Of a DNA stretch of 64,000 nt, positions 31,181 through 43,102 are shown piece by piece. Each line of letters opens with the position of its first letter. Within the stretch, counting starts at the first letter, position 1. The notes under the pieces were generated by a model that had not been told where the DNA came from, did no database searches, and saw nothing but the letters and a program-made list of their open reading frames with translations. This DNA comes from Mycoplasmopsis gallinacea (GTDB lineage: Bacteria > Bacillota_I > Bacilli_A > Mycoplasmatales > Metamycoplasmataceae). The translations under genes were made by a program, and so were the position numbers. The stretch lies in assembly GCF_012220205.1 (NCBI RefSeq), contig NZ_CP047225.1, forward strand, positions 496,001 through 560,000. The letters run 5' to 3'.

Positions 31181-34100
31181 GTGAATAGTTATTTCAAAAA
31201 ATCTAGAAAATATCTTTTAGGTTTCACACTTGCAGCTACTTCATTTTCAGTGCTAAGCGTGGTTGCTTGTGCACCAGGTAGTACTTCACAAAATGCTAAA
31301 GGATATGATTTTGGATTAACAAGTGAACCGTTAAACAATCTTAACTACATTAAATTTAAATCTGTAGATAAGATTCTCCCATCACTTGTTGACTCATTTA
31401 TGAAAAGTGGACCATCAGATTCACTTAAATCAATTTTAAAAACCAATAAATTCACAATGACAATGACTAATGTTGGTACAGACCGTACAACTTCAAACTT
31501 TGACGAATTCTTTAAAAAGAATTTGGAAAACTTTAGAAGCAAAGACGGAAAAGGAAACATTACAAATAGTTACTATACTTTAGATGATTTCGGATTTGTT
31601 GGAGGAACTGGAGCACCAGTTCTTAGTGATATTTCAAATTCATCAACTATTTATGCTTTCAGAAACCCTAAAAACAGTAACAATTACATGGCTTTTAGTG
31701 GTTACATGAACAAAGGTAAAAACATTTGAAGCAATGGTGATGTAATTACAGCTCAAGATCTTCGTGATTACTTTGAATATATCTTAGATTTAAATACAGG
31801 TAGCCAAAAACTTGAAACAATCAAAAAATACTCAATTAGAGGTGCGGAGCAATTTATTACAGCTCAAAAAGAATATGCTTTAAAACATAACGTAAGTTAC
31901 AAAAACCCATGAGGTAGAAGAGGTTATGTTGAAGATGCTTGAGGAAAATCATACATTCAAGATCCAAATCAAGAAGTATGAACTTCTCAAGTTCCAGGTG
32001 ATGAAGCTGAAGTGCAAGCAATTAAAGAGGCGGCTTTAAGTTTTGGATTTTACACAGGACAATATTTTTTAGATTACACTAATGAAGAAATTGCAGAAAG
32101 CAACAACCTTCCTGAAAACTTCGATAGATCAATGGATTTAAATGCTGAAACTCAAAAATGAGCTATTAAACGTAATAATGTAGTTAAAGAAGTTACTTTA
32201 GTTAAAAACCCTTACCTTAACCCATACCAAGAATATGCACTTGAAGAAGCTACTTCTGAAGATTGAGAAGCTTTTAATGAATATTACAAAGAAAAACAAG
32301 CAGCTGATCCTGAAACTCCAGCACTTAGCGAAGAGCAAAAAGATCGAATGAAGCTTTCACACTCTAAAATTGTTGGAAAACTTAAAACTCTTAGTTTAGA
32401 TTCATACAGCTTTACAATGATTTTTGATGAAAACAAAACTCCTGATTTAAACTTCTTAGTTGGACAAATTATTGAAAACATTTATCCTGCTAACCGTAAG
32501 TACATTGAAACTGATGGTGGCGGAATTCAAAACTATGGATCAGATCCTAAGAAAGTGTTAACAAGTGGTCCATTTGTGATTGAGCCAGGTGATATTGTGC
32601 TTGGGCCTCAAGGATACATTGTATTAACTAAAAACAAAGATTACTTTGAAGCATCCAATACAGTATCAAACAAAATTAAAATATTCTTCTCAACAGATAG
32701 AAACATTAATGCAACTCTTTTTGAAGATGGATATATTTCACAAACATATATTCCAGCTAACAAAATTAATAGCTACTGATCAAATCCTGTTTACAAAGAT
32801 TACCTTAACAAAAACTCAGGGTACGGAACAATTGCTTATGCATTTAACTTAGATCAAGAAACTAAAGGAACAAGTTGACTTCAAGATGAAGATTTAAGAA
32901 ACGCTATTTACTATGCAATTGACCGTGAAAAAGTGCTTAAATCAGTAGGATGAGATTTCTCATTCCCAGTTACAACATGAACAGCTTATGGACAATACCG
33001 TTTATTTGATGGTAGAAACTTAGAATACTACTTTGAAGGTCAAGAAATTAAAACCAAAAACGGAGTTACAGTTCCAATTCAAAACTATGACTTCTTGGTG
33101 CACCTTTCAAAAAGCTTCAACTTTGAAAAAACATACCGTAAAGATGATTCATACTTACCTAAAATAGCTCAAGATTACCTTGCTCGTTTTAAAGCAAAAC
33201 ATCCAGAACTTGATAAAGTTACAATTCAATTTGTTAACAACTCAACTGATGAACAGAAAAAAGCTGGTTCATACCTTCGTGAAGCTTTAAGACAAGCTTT
33301 TGGTTCATATGTGCAATTAGAAATTAAGAGCTTACCAGAAAATACCTTTGCTGCTTTCCTTGATGAAGGAAAATGAGATATTGTTTACCAAAACTTTGAC
33401 CGTCTTGGTGGTAATGGTACTCAAGATTACGTTTATGTGTTCTTTAAAGAAGATGAAATTGATACCTTTACTCAAAAAAGTACTGGATTTAAAACTAACC
33501 CAAGTGGTGGATACACATATGCAAATTACTTAAGTGAACTTATTTTAAATGCATATAAAGCAAGTGGTGAAGAATCTTCAAAATACAACATTGTTCAGCC
33601 ATACTTTAGCTTTATTGAAAAACAAGTTAGAGAATATGCTAAAGCTAATTCAATTGATTTTGATTCAATTGCTAACTCAGATGTTTACTTTGATAAAACA
33701 AGTTTTATTAGCGAAAACATTGATGCAATTATGGAGATGATCAACCAAAATAAAGCACAAGAATCTAATTTAAATGAAAAAGCTCTTTCAAAACGTTTTG
33801 TTGCTAATGCAATTGAATACCTTTTAAGTAAAAACTTATTTGGAATTCAACTTTCAAGAATTCAAAAAGCAATTAACCTTTACTTTGCTTCAACATTAAC
33901 AAGTGAGCAAATCCAAGAATTAACAAATGCTACAAAAGATAGACTTTTAATTAAAGATGCGCGCCTTTGAAATAAATTCATCGAGCTTGCATACCAAAAA
34001 TCAGATGAAAGCTTAACTGATTATTCTGCAAGATTGGATAGCTTCTTTACTGGAAACTTCACAGATAAAGAAGTTGATGAAAAATGAGATACACAGCTTA

Positions 34101-34291
34101 TCTTCTCATTTATTGCAACTCTTGAAAAAATTATTCGCGATGGTGCGTTTGTAGTTCCTTTAATGGAAGTTGATACAAACTGAGAAATTACAAGAGTAGG
34201 TGGGGTAAATTCATTATTTACATTCTCACTTCAATATGCATATGATTATACTAATCCTCCTAGACCAGGATTACCAAGAAAGAAAGGATAA
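31181..34291 (+). CDS. oppA: Oligopeptide ABC transporter substrate-binding lipoprotein OppA, GTG start
   Basis: 1036 residues, near the size of mycoplasma OppA proteins and much larger than in other bacteria. The GTG start follows AGGAGG by 5-6 bases. Lipobox SVVAC gives Cys30. The SBP family 5 pattern is seen in DEDLRNAIYYAIDREKVLK (about residue 575) and in the surrounding region that starts KTLSLDSYSFTMIFDE. It binds peptides outside the cell and passes them to OppBC. In M. hominis the OppA homologue (P100) is also an ecto-ATPase and adhesin; I did not find a clear Walker A here. It lies between the PDxFFG gene and oppB in one operon. Confidence 0.9.
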
Positions 34292-34294
34292 TAC

Positions 34295-35350
34295 ATGGAA
34301 CATAAATACGTTAATTATCAAAATGAAAAATATCGTTTAAATGATAATAAAGTAATTTTTACTTCAAAACGTAACAAAGAAATGTCATTTATGCAAAAGC
34401 TTTTAGCTGTGGATTCACCATTTTTAAAAGCTCTTTGAAAAATTGCCAAAATTATCTTAGAATTCTTTGTTATTGGTTTTATTGTTATTTCAATTACTTT
34501 CTTCCTTATTAATGCAGTTCCTGGTTCTAACTCTTTAACATCAGGACTTGATGCTGGAGCTAAAAAAGCAATTGAAGCTCAGTACGGATTAGATTTACCT
34601 TTATTTAAGCGTTATTTAAATTACATGCAGAATTTATTCAGAGGGGATTTTGGAATTTCACTTTCACTTTTCCCAGCTCAAGAAATCAATAGTTTTATTT
34701 GAGAAAGATTTTATAAATCATTCCTTGTTGGTATTTTCTCTGTTTTCTTAACAGTCGCAATCGGAATACCAGTAGGTATTTGAGTTGGTAAAAATCCAGG
34801 TGGTTTCTTAGATAATTTCTCTACTATTTTAGTTTCTATTTTCTCATCAGTGCCATCAATTATTTTCGCCTTAGTGCTTGTGTTTATTGGTAGAATGATT
34901 GGTCTTCCATTCATGTTTGATCACAAAAACTTTATTACATATATTCTTCCAGGACTTGCACTTTCACTTGGAAGCATCATTGTTTATATTAAATATATTA
35001 GAACTGAGCTTAATAGAGAACTTAACTCAGTTCATGCTAAATTTGCTTATTTAAAAGGACTTACCAAAAGTCGTTTCGTTTGAAAACACGCGCTTAAACC
35101 TTCACTTTTCCCAATTGCAACATTCTTCCCTGCAGTTATTTTCGGATCATTCTTAGGTAGTGTGTTCATTGAACAAATCTTCTTTATTCCAGGTTCTGGA
35201 GCAACTCTTTTACAAGCAATTCAAACAAAAGACTATAACGTTATTTTATTCTTAATTGTTATGTTTGCTTTACTTACAATACTATCATATGCAACACGTG
35301 ACCTTCTTTATGAAGCAATCGATCCACGTGTTAGAAGGAGAGGAAAATAA
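34295..35350 (+). CDS. oppB: Oligopeptide ABC transporter permease OppB
   Basis: 351 residues with a 55-residue basic N-terminal part and then about six helices. Typical OppB features are FFLINAVPGSNSLT, the GLDLPLFKRYLNYMQNLFRGDFG segment split over the first outside loop, and the EAA-like loop ELNSVHAKFAYLKGLTKSRF. It ends with ATRDLLYEAIDPRVRRRGK. The stop shares an A with oppC (TAATG). Confidence 0.92.
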
Positions 35351-36411
35351 TGAATAAATTTCAAAAATTTCTAAATTCTTCTAAGCAATACATAGTAAAT
35401 AAAACAGCTAAAGTTGCTAACAAAATTAGAAAAAATGAAGAGCTTGGAAAAACAAATTCATTAGAAGATAATATTGCACCAAATCAATTTATGCAACCAT
35501 TTAACTATGCTAAATGAAAAATGGTTGGTGAAATTATGGACTTCCAAGAATCAAAACACCTTGGAGCCGAAGTTAAACCATTTAAAGAATTCGTTTATCG
35601 TTTTTCACAAAACATTGGTGGAGTTTTTGGATTCTTAGTTTTAGCTTTATTAATCATTTTCGCTTTAATTATTCCTTTTACAACTCTTGATCCAAATACT
35701 CAAGATGTTAATAACAGAATCTTGCATTTTAACCAAACCGATAGTAATGGTATTTACCACATTTTAGGTACAGACGATTTAGGTAGAGATTTATGAGCAA
35801 GACTTTGACATGGGCTTAGATATTCACTTGCTCTTGCGCTTGTAACAACTGCAATTGAAGTTATTGTTGGTCTTTCAATTGGAATTATGATGGGTCAATT
35901 TGATCCTTTTGATAGAGTGCTTACTTTTGTCATTAAAATTATTTCAGTTGTGCCTACAATCTTAATTCTTATCTTAATGACCATTGTTGTTTCACCTAGT
36001 TTCTGAGTTATTGTGTTTTCACTTTCACTTACTGGATGAACAGGAATGGCTAACCAAATCCGTGCTCAAGTTAAACGTGCAAAACACTTTGAATGAGTTG
36101 CAGCTTCAAGAGTACTTGGAACTTCAACTTGAAAAATCCTTAAAAACTATGTACCTGTAATTATTCCTATTTTAATTACACAACTTGTATTTACCATTCC
36201 AGGTGTTATCTTAAGTGAAACATCACTTGCATTCATTGGACTTGCAATTGATGATGTTCCAACACTTGGGAACTTAATTTCAGAAGGACAAAAACTTTTC
36301 CCAGGAAAATTAAGATACGTTTTTGTTCCTTCAACAATTCTTATTTTAATTACAACTAGTGTCCAACTTATTGGAGCTAGCGTGCAAGATTCACTTAGAA
36401 GACAAAGATAG
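35350..36411 (+). CDS. oppC: Oligopeptide ABC transporter permease OppC
   Basis: 353 residues. A long cytoplasmic N-terminal part is followed by DDLGRDLWARLWHGLRYSL, the classic OppC motif, and the EAA loop VKRAKHFEWVAASRVLGTST. The last helices carry SETSLAFIGLAIDDVPTLGN. It pairs with OppB to form the pore. Confidence 0.93.
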
Positions 36412-36421
36412 GAGGCAAAAA

Positions 36422-37729
36422 ATGAAATTTAAAAATTTATTAAGTAAGTTTGCCTTCTTTAAAAAAGGCGAAAGAAATTTTGATTGAGACAAGTTTTACG
36501 AAAATGTTCAATATCAAGAATTTAAAGACGGAAGCAAATTAAAAATTGCTGCTCAAATTGATGATATTTATCTTTCATTTACCAACCCTGCTCGTCCAGG
36601 CGAAAAAAACAAAGTTTTAAGAGGACCTTCTCTTAAAGTTTATGAAGGTAAAGTTCATGCTATTATCGGTGAATCTGGATCAGGAAAGAGTGTTATTACT
36701 TCTCTTTTATACGGACTTACTGGTGATAATGCTGTTATTGATTCTGGTGAAGTTAAACTTTATAACAACAACGTTGAAAAATTTAACTTCCGTGATTGAG
36801 AAAGATCACGTTATCGTGGAAGAATAGTTTCAGCTGTTTTCCAAAACCCAATGTCAACTTTAAACCCAACTATGAAAGTTGGAGAACAAATTATGGAAGG
36901 GATGTTAATTAACAAAGTTGTTAAAAACCGTAAGGAAGCTTATGCAAGAGCTGTTGAGTTTTTAAAATTAACTAAAATTAACGATCCTGAAGCTGTTATG
37001 AAGCTTTATCCACATGAAATGTCAGGAGGGATGATTCAACGGGTAGTTATTGCCGCGATTGTTTCCCTTGAGCCTAAAGTGCTTGTAATGGATGAACCTA
37101 CTACAGCACTTGATCCTACAGTTCAAGCTTTAGTGCTTGATGTTATTAAAGAACTTCAAGAAAAATTACATCTTTCAATTGTCTTTATTACTCACGACCT
37201 TGGGGTTGTAGCTTCAATTAGTGACTACATTTCAATTATGTATGCAGGTCAAATTATTGAAGAAGGTACTGCTAGAGAAATTTTAAAATACCCACAACAC
37301 CCTTATACTTGAGGACTTATCTCAAGTATGCCTGATGTTAATAAAGGAAGCAGGCTTTCAACTATTAGAGGAAGCGTTCCTTCAAGCTTAAATAATATTG
37401 TTGGTGATGCTTTTGCAGTTAGAAATGATTACGCTTTAGATGTTGACTTTATTAAAGAACCTGATTTTTATTGAGTATCTGAAACCCACCGTGTAAAAAG
37501 TGCTCTTTTAGATAAAAGAGCTCCTAAATACACACCACCAAAAATTATTGAGAATTTATGAAAGGAGTATCTTGCAGCTCATCCAGAACAAAAGGATTTT
37601 GAAGTCATTAAACAAAACCCTAATGAGGATGAATCAATGCTTTACCATTTTGATGTAAATGATTGAGCTAAAGCAAAAGATAATAGTGCAAGTGTAGAAG
37701 AAAATGAAGTTAAAATCATCAAATTATAA
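36422..37729 (+). CDS. oppD: Oligopeptide ABC transporter ATPase OppD
   Basis: 435 residues. Walker A GESGSGKSVITSLL, Q-loop FQNPMSTLNPTMKVGEQIME, signature MSGGMIQRVVIAAIV, Walker B VLVMDEPTTALDPTVQ and H-loop FITHDLGVVAS. A GG-rich ribosome site (AGGAGG) precedes ATG by 6 bases. The C-terminal tail after about residue 300 carries the peptide/dipeptide ATPase end (HPYTWGLISSMPDVN). Confidence 0.94.
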
Positions 37730-39065
37730 TGAAGTTTTAGATAATAACTACACTCCATATATCGAAACTACTCGTGGTCTTTTTGGTGTTAAAAAAGAGC
37801 TTAGAAAAGAAATTAAAGGAACTAAAGAAATGCTTGAAAATCATTCAGGCAAAGAAGTTCTTGCTTCACTTAGACACGTTGATATTGTCTACGGAAGAGG
37901 TTCAAAAGAATTTAAAGCTGTTTCAGATTTAAACTTAAATATTTACCGTGGAGAAGTTCTGGGGCTTGTTGGTGAATCTGGTTCAGGAAAAAGTACAACA
38001 GGAAAAGCGCTTGTAGGGCTTATTCCTTACCGTTTTGGTGAAATTAAACTCCTTAACCAAGTTTTACCTAAAAAGCTTAAGCGTGGATTAAAATTTGGAA
38101 AAGCACTTCAAGATTACAAAAAAATCGAAAACTTTATGGTTAATAAAGTCCAAATGATTTTCCAAGATCCAGCTAACTCATTAAACCCTCACGTTAACGT
38201 TGAAACAATCGTATCTGAAGGGTTAAACAACATTAAAGCTTCAAAAGAAATTTATTTATATAATTATGACCAAGAAGTTCAAAAAGAAGTTTTTGAACTT
38301 ATTAACGAAGTAGATTCAAGTTTCTTAACTAAAGAATATGTCGAGCTTCTTGATAGCAAAATTGCTGATAATTCAGCCCTTGCTTTTGAAGCTTTATATG
38401 TAGAGCTTTTAAGTAAACTTAGCAAGGATTCTCTTTTTGAAAAAGCTAGAGAAAAACTTCTTGTAGCTAAAGAAGAACGTGAAAGATTAAACACTCTTTC
38501 AGAGAATCAATGTAAAAAAATTCTTGTAAGAGAAATTTTAAAAAGTGTTGGACTTGATGAATCAGTACTTCGTCGTTATCCTCTTGAATTCTCAGGAGGG
38601 CAACAACAACGTATTGGGATTTCAAGAGCTGTGGTTTTAAGGCCACAATTACTTGTAGCTGATGAACCTATTTCAGCTCTTGACGTTTCAATTCAAGCCC
38701 AAGTTGTCAATATTTTTAATGATTTAAAAGATAAGTATAATTTAACTATATTATTTATTGCTCACGACTTACGTATGGTTGAATATATCTCAGATAGAAT
38801 TGCGGTTATGAACAAGGGTACCTTACTTGAAATTGGTTCAACTGAAGAAATTGTCCACAACCCACTTCACCCATATACACGTAGCTTACTTGATGCTGTT
38901 CCATCAATTGATTCAGATAAAGGAAGCTTAATTAAGGGTATATATGATCCAAGTATTCATGGATATGATGAAAACCACCAACCTGAGTGAGTAAAAATTA
39001 ATGATAATCACTTCGTTTTAGGGACACCTGAAGAAGTGGAAAAATGAAAAGAAGGACATAAGTAA
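37704..39065 (+). CDS. oppF: Oligopeptide ABC transporter ATPase OppF with enlarged helical domain
   Basis: 453 residues, overlapping oppD by 26 bases. Walker A GESGSGKSTTGKALVG, Q-loop FQDPANSLNPHVNVE near residue 153 and signature FSGGQQQRIGISRAVVL near 298, Walker B LLVADEPISALDV, H-loop FIAHDLRMVEYIS. The distance from Q-loop to signature is about 145 residues instead of the usual 55-60; the extra part is helical and charged (SKLSKDSLFEKAREKLLVAK). All catalytic motifs are kept. It should form a heterodimer with OppD. Confidence 0.93.
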
Positions 39066-39066
39066 A

Positions 39067-40620
39067 ATGAAATTAAAAGGAAAATTTAAATTTTTAACGA
39101 TTCTTTCTGGTGTAACAGTAGTTTCACTTCCTTTTGCTATGATTTCTTGTCAAGAAACACAAAAAGCAGAGAAAAAAGAAACTCAACCAGCAGAAAGTAA
39201 ACCAAAAGAAGATACAAACAGCCAACCAAAAGATGGTGGTACAACTGATTCTGGAACTACAAACCCAGAAACGCCTGAAAAGCCAACAAACCCTGAAAAT
39301 CCAGGTAATGAAGGAACAAATCCACCAGCAGAAGAAAATCCAGTAACTCAAGGTGGAGAACAACCTACTCCTGAAAATCCTGGAAATGGAGAAGCTGGAA
39401 ATACTGAAAATCCAACAAACCCACCGGTAGAAGAAAACCCAGGAAATCAAGAAGGAGAACAACCTGCTCCTGAAAATCCTGGCACCCAAGAAGGTGAGGG
39501 AAATAACCAAGGAACACCTCAAAGTGATCCTTCTACAGATCCAAAAACTCCTTCAGAAGAAACACCAACACCTGAAGAAATTGAAGCTCAAAAAGCAGCT
39601 GAAGAAAAAGCAAAAAATGACGCTGTAGTTGCTAAATTCCAAGGAGAAGAAGGTGTTGCTAGATTTGCTTACACAACAGAATATAATGATGAAAGAAATG
39701 AATCTACATTAGACTTCTTCTATAGAGATATTGATTACAACGCAGGTCTTTTTAAAGATGTTACAATGACATTTAACCCTGAAAGCAAGAAATTAATTAG
39801 TCAAATTAAATTATTGGTACTTGCTCCAACAGAATCTAAACCTAACGCAACAGCTTACAAAACTCAAGAAGGATCTAGATTCGATTCATTTGCTGAAGCT
39901 TTAGGAGAAGATTACATTTTAGTAAGTGCTGACCAAACAAAAGAAGATGGACAAGAATTTGCTCCTAACTACACTTTAAATGGTAGATATACTTTTGGTG
40001 AAGGGTTTAAAATTTCATATAAAATTGCCAAAAGAGATGGAACATTTATTTCAGATACTATAGAAACAACACTTCCTGAAAATATAGCACCTCTTCCTAC
40101 TAAACCTACATCATTTACAATGAGCAATTATTACCCAAAATCAAAATACGATAGTGACATGAACACTAATCCAAGCAAAAAACTTTTACTACAAAGAGGA
40201 TCAAAAGCTTCACAAACAATAGAAATAATGTATGATGCTCCTAAATTTACTAAGAACTTTGGTACTTTTACAGCAGAACAAGAATTACTTATTGAAAAAG
40301 TAAAATCTTTAAGACAAAGAATAATTTCTGAATTCTTAACCCCTACTAGAGCTAATGGAGTTGAAATATATTCATTTATAAATCAATTCCAAGACTGAAG
40401 TACTTATAAACTTTATATATCTAAATTGATCTTTACACTTGATAAAATGCTTTTAAATGGTTACATATATCAAGAATACTACGATCTTGTTTACGGTAAA
40501 CCGACAGATGGAGAGGGATTAAATCCAAACGATACATTCCAAGCAATGCTTAAAATGAAGGCAAAATTATCTTCAAGTAGTTCATCTAGTGGTGGGTCTT
40601 CATCATCACCATACGTATAG
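39067..40620 (+). CDS. Pro/Glu-rich repeat lipoprotein
   Basis: 517 residues. Lipobox AMISC gives Cys28. Residues about 45-175 are a flexible stalk of Pro, Glu, Asn, Gly and Thr with two imperfect repeats (NPPAEENPVTQGGEQPTPEN and NPPVEENPGNQEGEQPAPEN). A folded domain of about 330 residues follows, and the C terminus ends in Ser-rich sequence SSSSSSGGSSSSPYV. It looks like a stalked surface lipoprotein. It lies one base after oppF, so it is part of the operon, yet its role is unknown; it may help present OppA or bind host material. The stalk repeats could vary between strains. Confidence 0.82.
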
Positions 40621-40630
40621 AAACAAAATT

Positions 40631-40657
40631 AAATACGCCAATAAGGCGTATTTTTTT
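40631..40657 (+). terminator. Terminator of the opp operon, also near the nusG end
   Basis: AAATACGCC and GGCGTATTT pair around AATAA, followed by T7, 10 bases after the lipoprotein stop. The minus-strand nusG ends at 40739, and the stem could serve it too. Confidence 0.85.
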
Positions 40658-40738
40658 GTGTAATTTTCAGAGCTATTAGTAGCTAAATTCCATTAAAGCA
40701 AAAAAAGAAAGGGCATATACCCTTTCTCTAATTAATTA

Positions 40739-41338
40739 TTAAATAGAACTTAAGTTAAGAAAATCTAAATCAATCTCTACGTTATTTTTCTTACCAAATG
40801 TTTCGATAGAAATTACTGCAACATTTTTAGCTTGATCGATTTTAACAATTGGCCCAACTTCACCTTGGTATGGTCCATCAATAACTTCAACAATATCATC
40901 AATTTTGAATTCAAAAACATTTTTACCTGAATTGAAGTTTTCAAGAGCTTCTCTTTCTTTTTCTAAACATTTTCTAATTTCTCTATTTGTAACTGGTGTA
41001 GGTTTTGCTCCCTTACCTGATGAACCTATAAGCCCTGTAACATATTGAGTGTTACGGATAACAAATCAAGCTTCATCACTCATTTCAAGTTTAGCAAAAA
41101 TGTAACCTGGATACATATTGATTCATTTGATTTTATATGGAAGTTCTGCTCTTTTTTTCTCAGCTTCTCTTGCTGTTAAAACAGGGCGTTTAAACATTTT
41201 GAATGGACCTTCCGGTGTAGCTTCTAAGTCAAAATTATGTGAAACTTCTTCAGCTACAATACGGTTGCTAAGAGCTTCAAGAACGTGTTCTTCTTTACCT
41301 CTAATTGTTGAAATCATGTATCAATTTTTTGTGTTCAT
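40739..41338 (-). CDS. nusG: Transcription termination/antitermination factor NusG
   Basis: 199 residues. NGN domain: WYMISTIRGKEEHVLEAL at the start (ATG 41338) and YPGYIFAKLEMSDEAWFVIRNT, with TGLIGSSGKGAKPTPV, then a C-terminal KOW domain (GPYQGEVGPIVKID). A loop of about 25 residues (GPFKMFKRPVLTAREAEKKR) enlarges the NGN domain, as in other mycoplasmas. It tethers RNA polymerase to regulators or the ribosome. Three genes upstream on the same strand are secE and rpmG, the usual order. Confidence 0.95.
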
Positions 41339-41351
41339 AAATTATTCCTTT

Positions 41352-41573
41352 CTAATTTACTCCAAGTGCTGTTCAAATACTTGTAAAAAGAAGTACAATT
41401 GCAAAAACAAATAAGGTGAAAATAGCAGTAAAAATTAAGATTTTAACAAAGTTAGAACGATTGGTTTTTCAATCTGGTCATCTAACTCTTTTGATTTCCT
41501 TAACTATCTTTCTGATAAAATAATGTTTTTTACGATTTTGTCATTTGTTTTTTAAGTTGCTTAAAAATACCAT
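41352..41573 (-). CDS. secE: Preprotein translocase subunit SecE
   Basis: 73 residues with three TGA Trp codons, which hides it from standard-code searches. Basic start, the conserved amphipathic stretch IVKEIKRVRWPDWKTNRSNF, then one membrane helix (ILIFTAIFTLFVFAIVLLF). It clamps SecY in the protein export channel. Start codon overlaps the rpmG stop (TAATG). Confidence 0.95.
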
Positions 41574-41725
41574 TATACCTCTTCTTTATGTAAAGTAGAT
41601 TTTTCGCAATTTTTGCAATATTTCATTTTTTCGATACGTTTAACAGTACCTGCACTTTTGTTTGTTGAGTAATTTTTACGTTTGCATTCAAAGCAAGCTA
41701 ATGAGATTGTGTTATTTTTTTTCAT
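41573..41725 (-). CDS. rpmG: 50S ribosomal protein L33
   Basis: 50 residues: MKKNNTISLACFECKRKNYS and a C-terminal KYCKNCEKSTLHKE. The two CxxC pairs show the zinc-binding (C+) form. Gene order rpmG-secE-nusG is conserved in Firmicutes. Confidence 0.95.
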   Translation of the reverse strand: MKKNNTISLACFECKRKNYSTNKSAGTVKRIEKMKYCKNCEKSTLHKEEV

Positions 41726-41778
41726 AGTTTATTAATTATAAAGAATTTTACCACATTCACTACCATTTTTATTGTCTG

Positions 41779-42372
41779 TTAATTATCGATTTGATTATAT
41801 TTTTGACGGATTGATTTTAAAATGGTATTGACTTTATTTTTGCTAAATTTGCAAGCATCATTTTTGTTGCAAATTTGATCCAAACACTCTTTTTCTTTTG
41901 GGTTTAAAAGCTTTTGCAGCTGCTTCATTTTCTCTTCAAAAGCAACTATTTTTTCACTTCCATCTATTGTTCTTTGGATCTTATTAAATAAGTTAGATAA
42001 ATTTAAATTGTTATTTGAAACTTTGGTTTCAAATTGATATTGTCTATTCTTGATTTTATTAAAGTGATTTAAACTTTTATACCTCAAATTCAATCATCAG
42101 AATTTCTCAAATGGCCGATGTTGAAAATTATGATGATACAGTTTAATTTCCCTAGTTAAAATTGACAAAATATAGTTGTAAATTTCCTCTTTTTCAAAAT
42201 TACCACTAAGTTCATATCATCAAATTTTATTTACTAAAAAACCAAGTTCTTTATGATGTTTATTAAGAAAGTTATTGATGAGTAAATTCGATGAAATGTG
42301 TGAATATTTACTAATATCGAAAAAATCTTTAACTTCAATATTTCAATTACTAATGTCAATTTTATGACGCAT
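41779..42372 (-). CDS. Divergent sigma-70-like protein in the sigH position
   Basis: 197 residues with several TGA Trp codons. The middle resembles sigma region 2: FEKEEIYNYILSILTREIKL, then FQHRPFEKFWWLNLRYKSLN-HFNKIKNRQ, whose FxxFxxLxxRxKxxxxxRKxK-like shape recalls regions 2.3-2.4. The C terminus resembles region 4: LNPKEKECLDQICN and FSKNKVNTILKSIRQKYNQI, like an LSxxExxVL plus recognition helix. In Bacillus the order cysS-(mrnC)-rlmB-yacP-sigH-rpmG-secE-nusG places sigH exactly here. Mycoplasma genitalium has a comparable alternative sigma (MG428, sigma-20) that turns on recombination genes. Start overlaps the rlmB stop by 11 bases. The assignment is inference from position and weak motifs. 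Confidence 0.6.
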
Positions 42373-43066
42373 TTTTATTTACTAAATCAAAAAGCACAAT
42401 TCCTGTAGCTACTGAAACATTTAATGATTGGACAGTACCAAATTGTTCAATATAAATTGTTTGGTCAACAACAGATAAAACACTTTTTGATACCCCTTTC
42501 CCTTCGTTTCCAACTACAATTGCACAAGGGCTATTGTAGTTAGCTTTTGTGTGTGGAAGAGCTTTTTTATCAAGCGCTGTTGCATACACTCAGTAATTAT
42601 TTTCTTTCATTTTAGTAATAGTTGCGCTAATGCTACTTACTTTATAAAAGTTCATATTAACAAACCCACCAGAAGAAGTTTTTAAAGCTGTTGGTGTTAA
42701 ATCTGCACTTTTATCCTTAGATAAAATAATATCTTTAATTCCTGCAGCATTAGCTGTACGGATAATTGCCCCTAAGTTCCTTGGATCTTCAATATGATCC
42801 AAGATAAGCACTTTAGAAGGTTGATTTTTAATAAGGTAATTTATATCTAAAATTTTAATATTGCTTATTAACGCAACAAAACCTTGGTGGTTTTCACCTT
42901 CACTTAATTTATCTAAGAAAGCATTATCTTTAATAATAATTTTCCCTTTGAAATTAGCAAAAAGATTTTTATTGCTTTCTTTAGCTAAATAAATGGTGTC
43001 GATTTTGACTCCATTTTGATAGCTTTCAACAACTGAATTTCTTCCACACATAATAAATTGTTGCAT
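42362..43066 (-). CDS. rlmB: 23S rRNA 2'-O-methyltransferase, TrmH/RlmB type
   Basis: 234 residues. SPOUT fold motifs: LILDHIEDPRNLGAIIRTAN (motif 1), IVVGNEGKGVSKSVLSVVD (motif 2) and IYIEQFGTVQSLNVSVATGI (motif 3, with the knot). It methylates a ribose in rRNA (or tRNA) using AdoMet. The N-terminal CGRNSVVESYQNG is the RNA-binding lobe. It sits directly after cysS as in Bacillus. Confidence 0.9.
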
Positions 43067-43102
43067 ACGTTTTACCTTCCTTTTTCCTATAAATTGTGCC
43101 TT

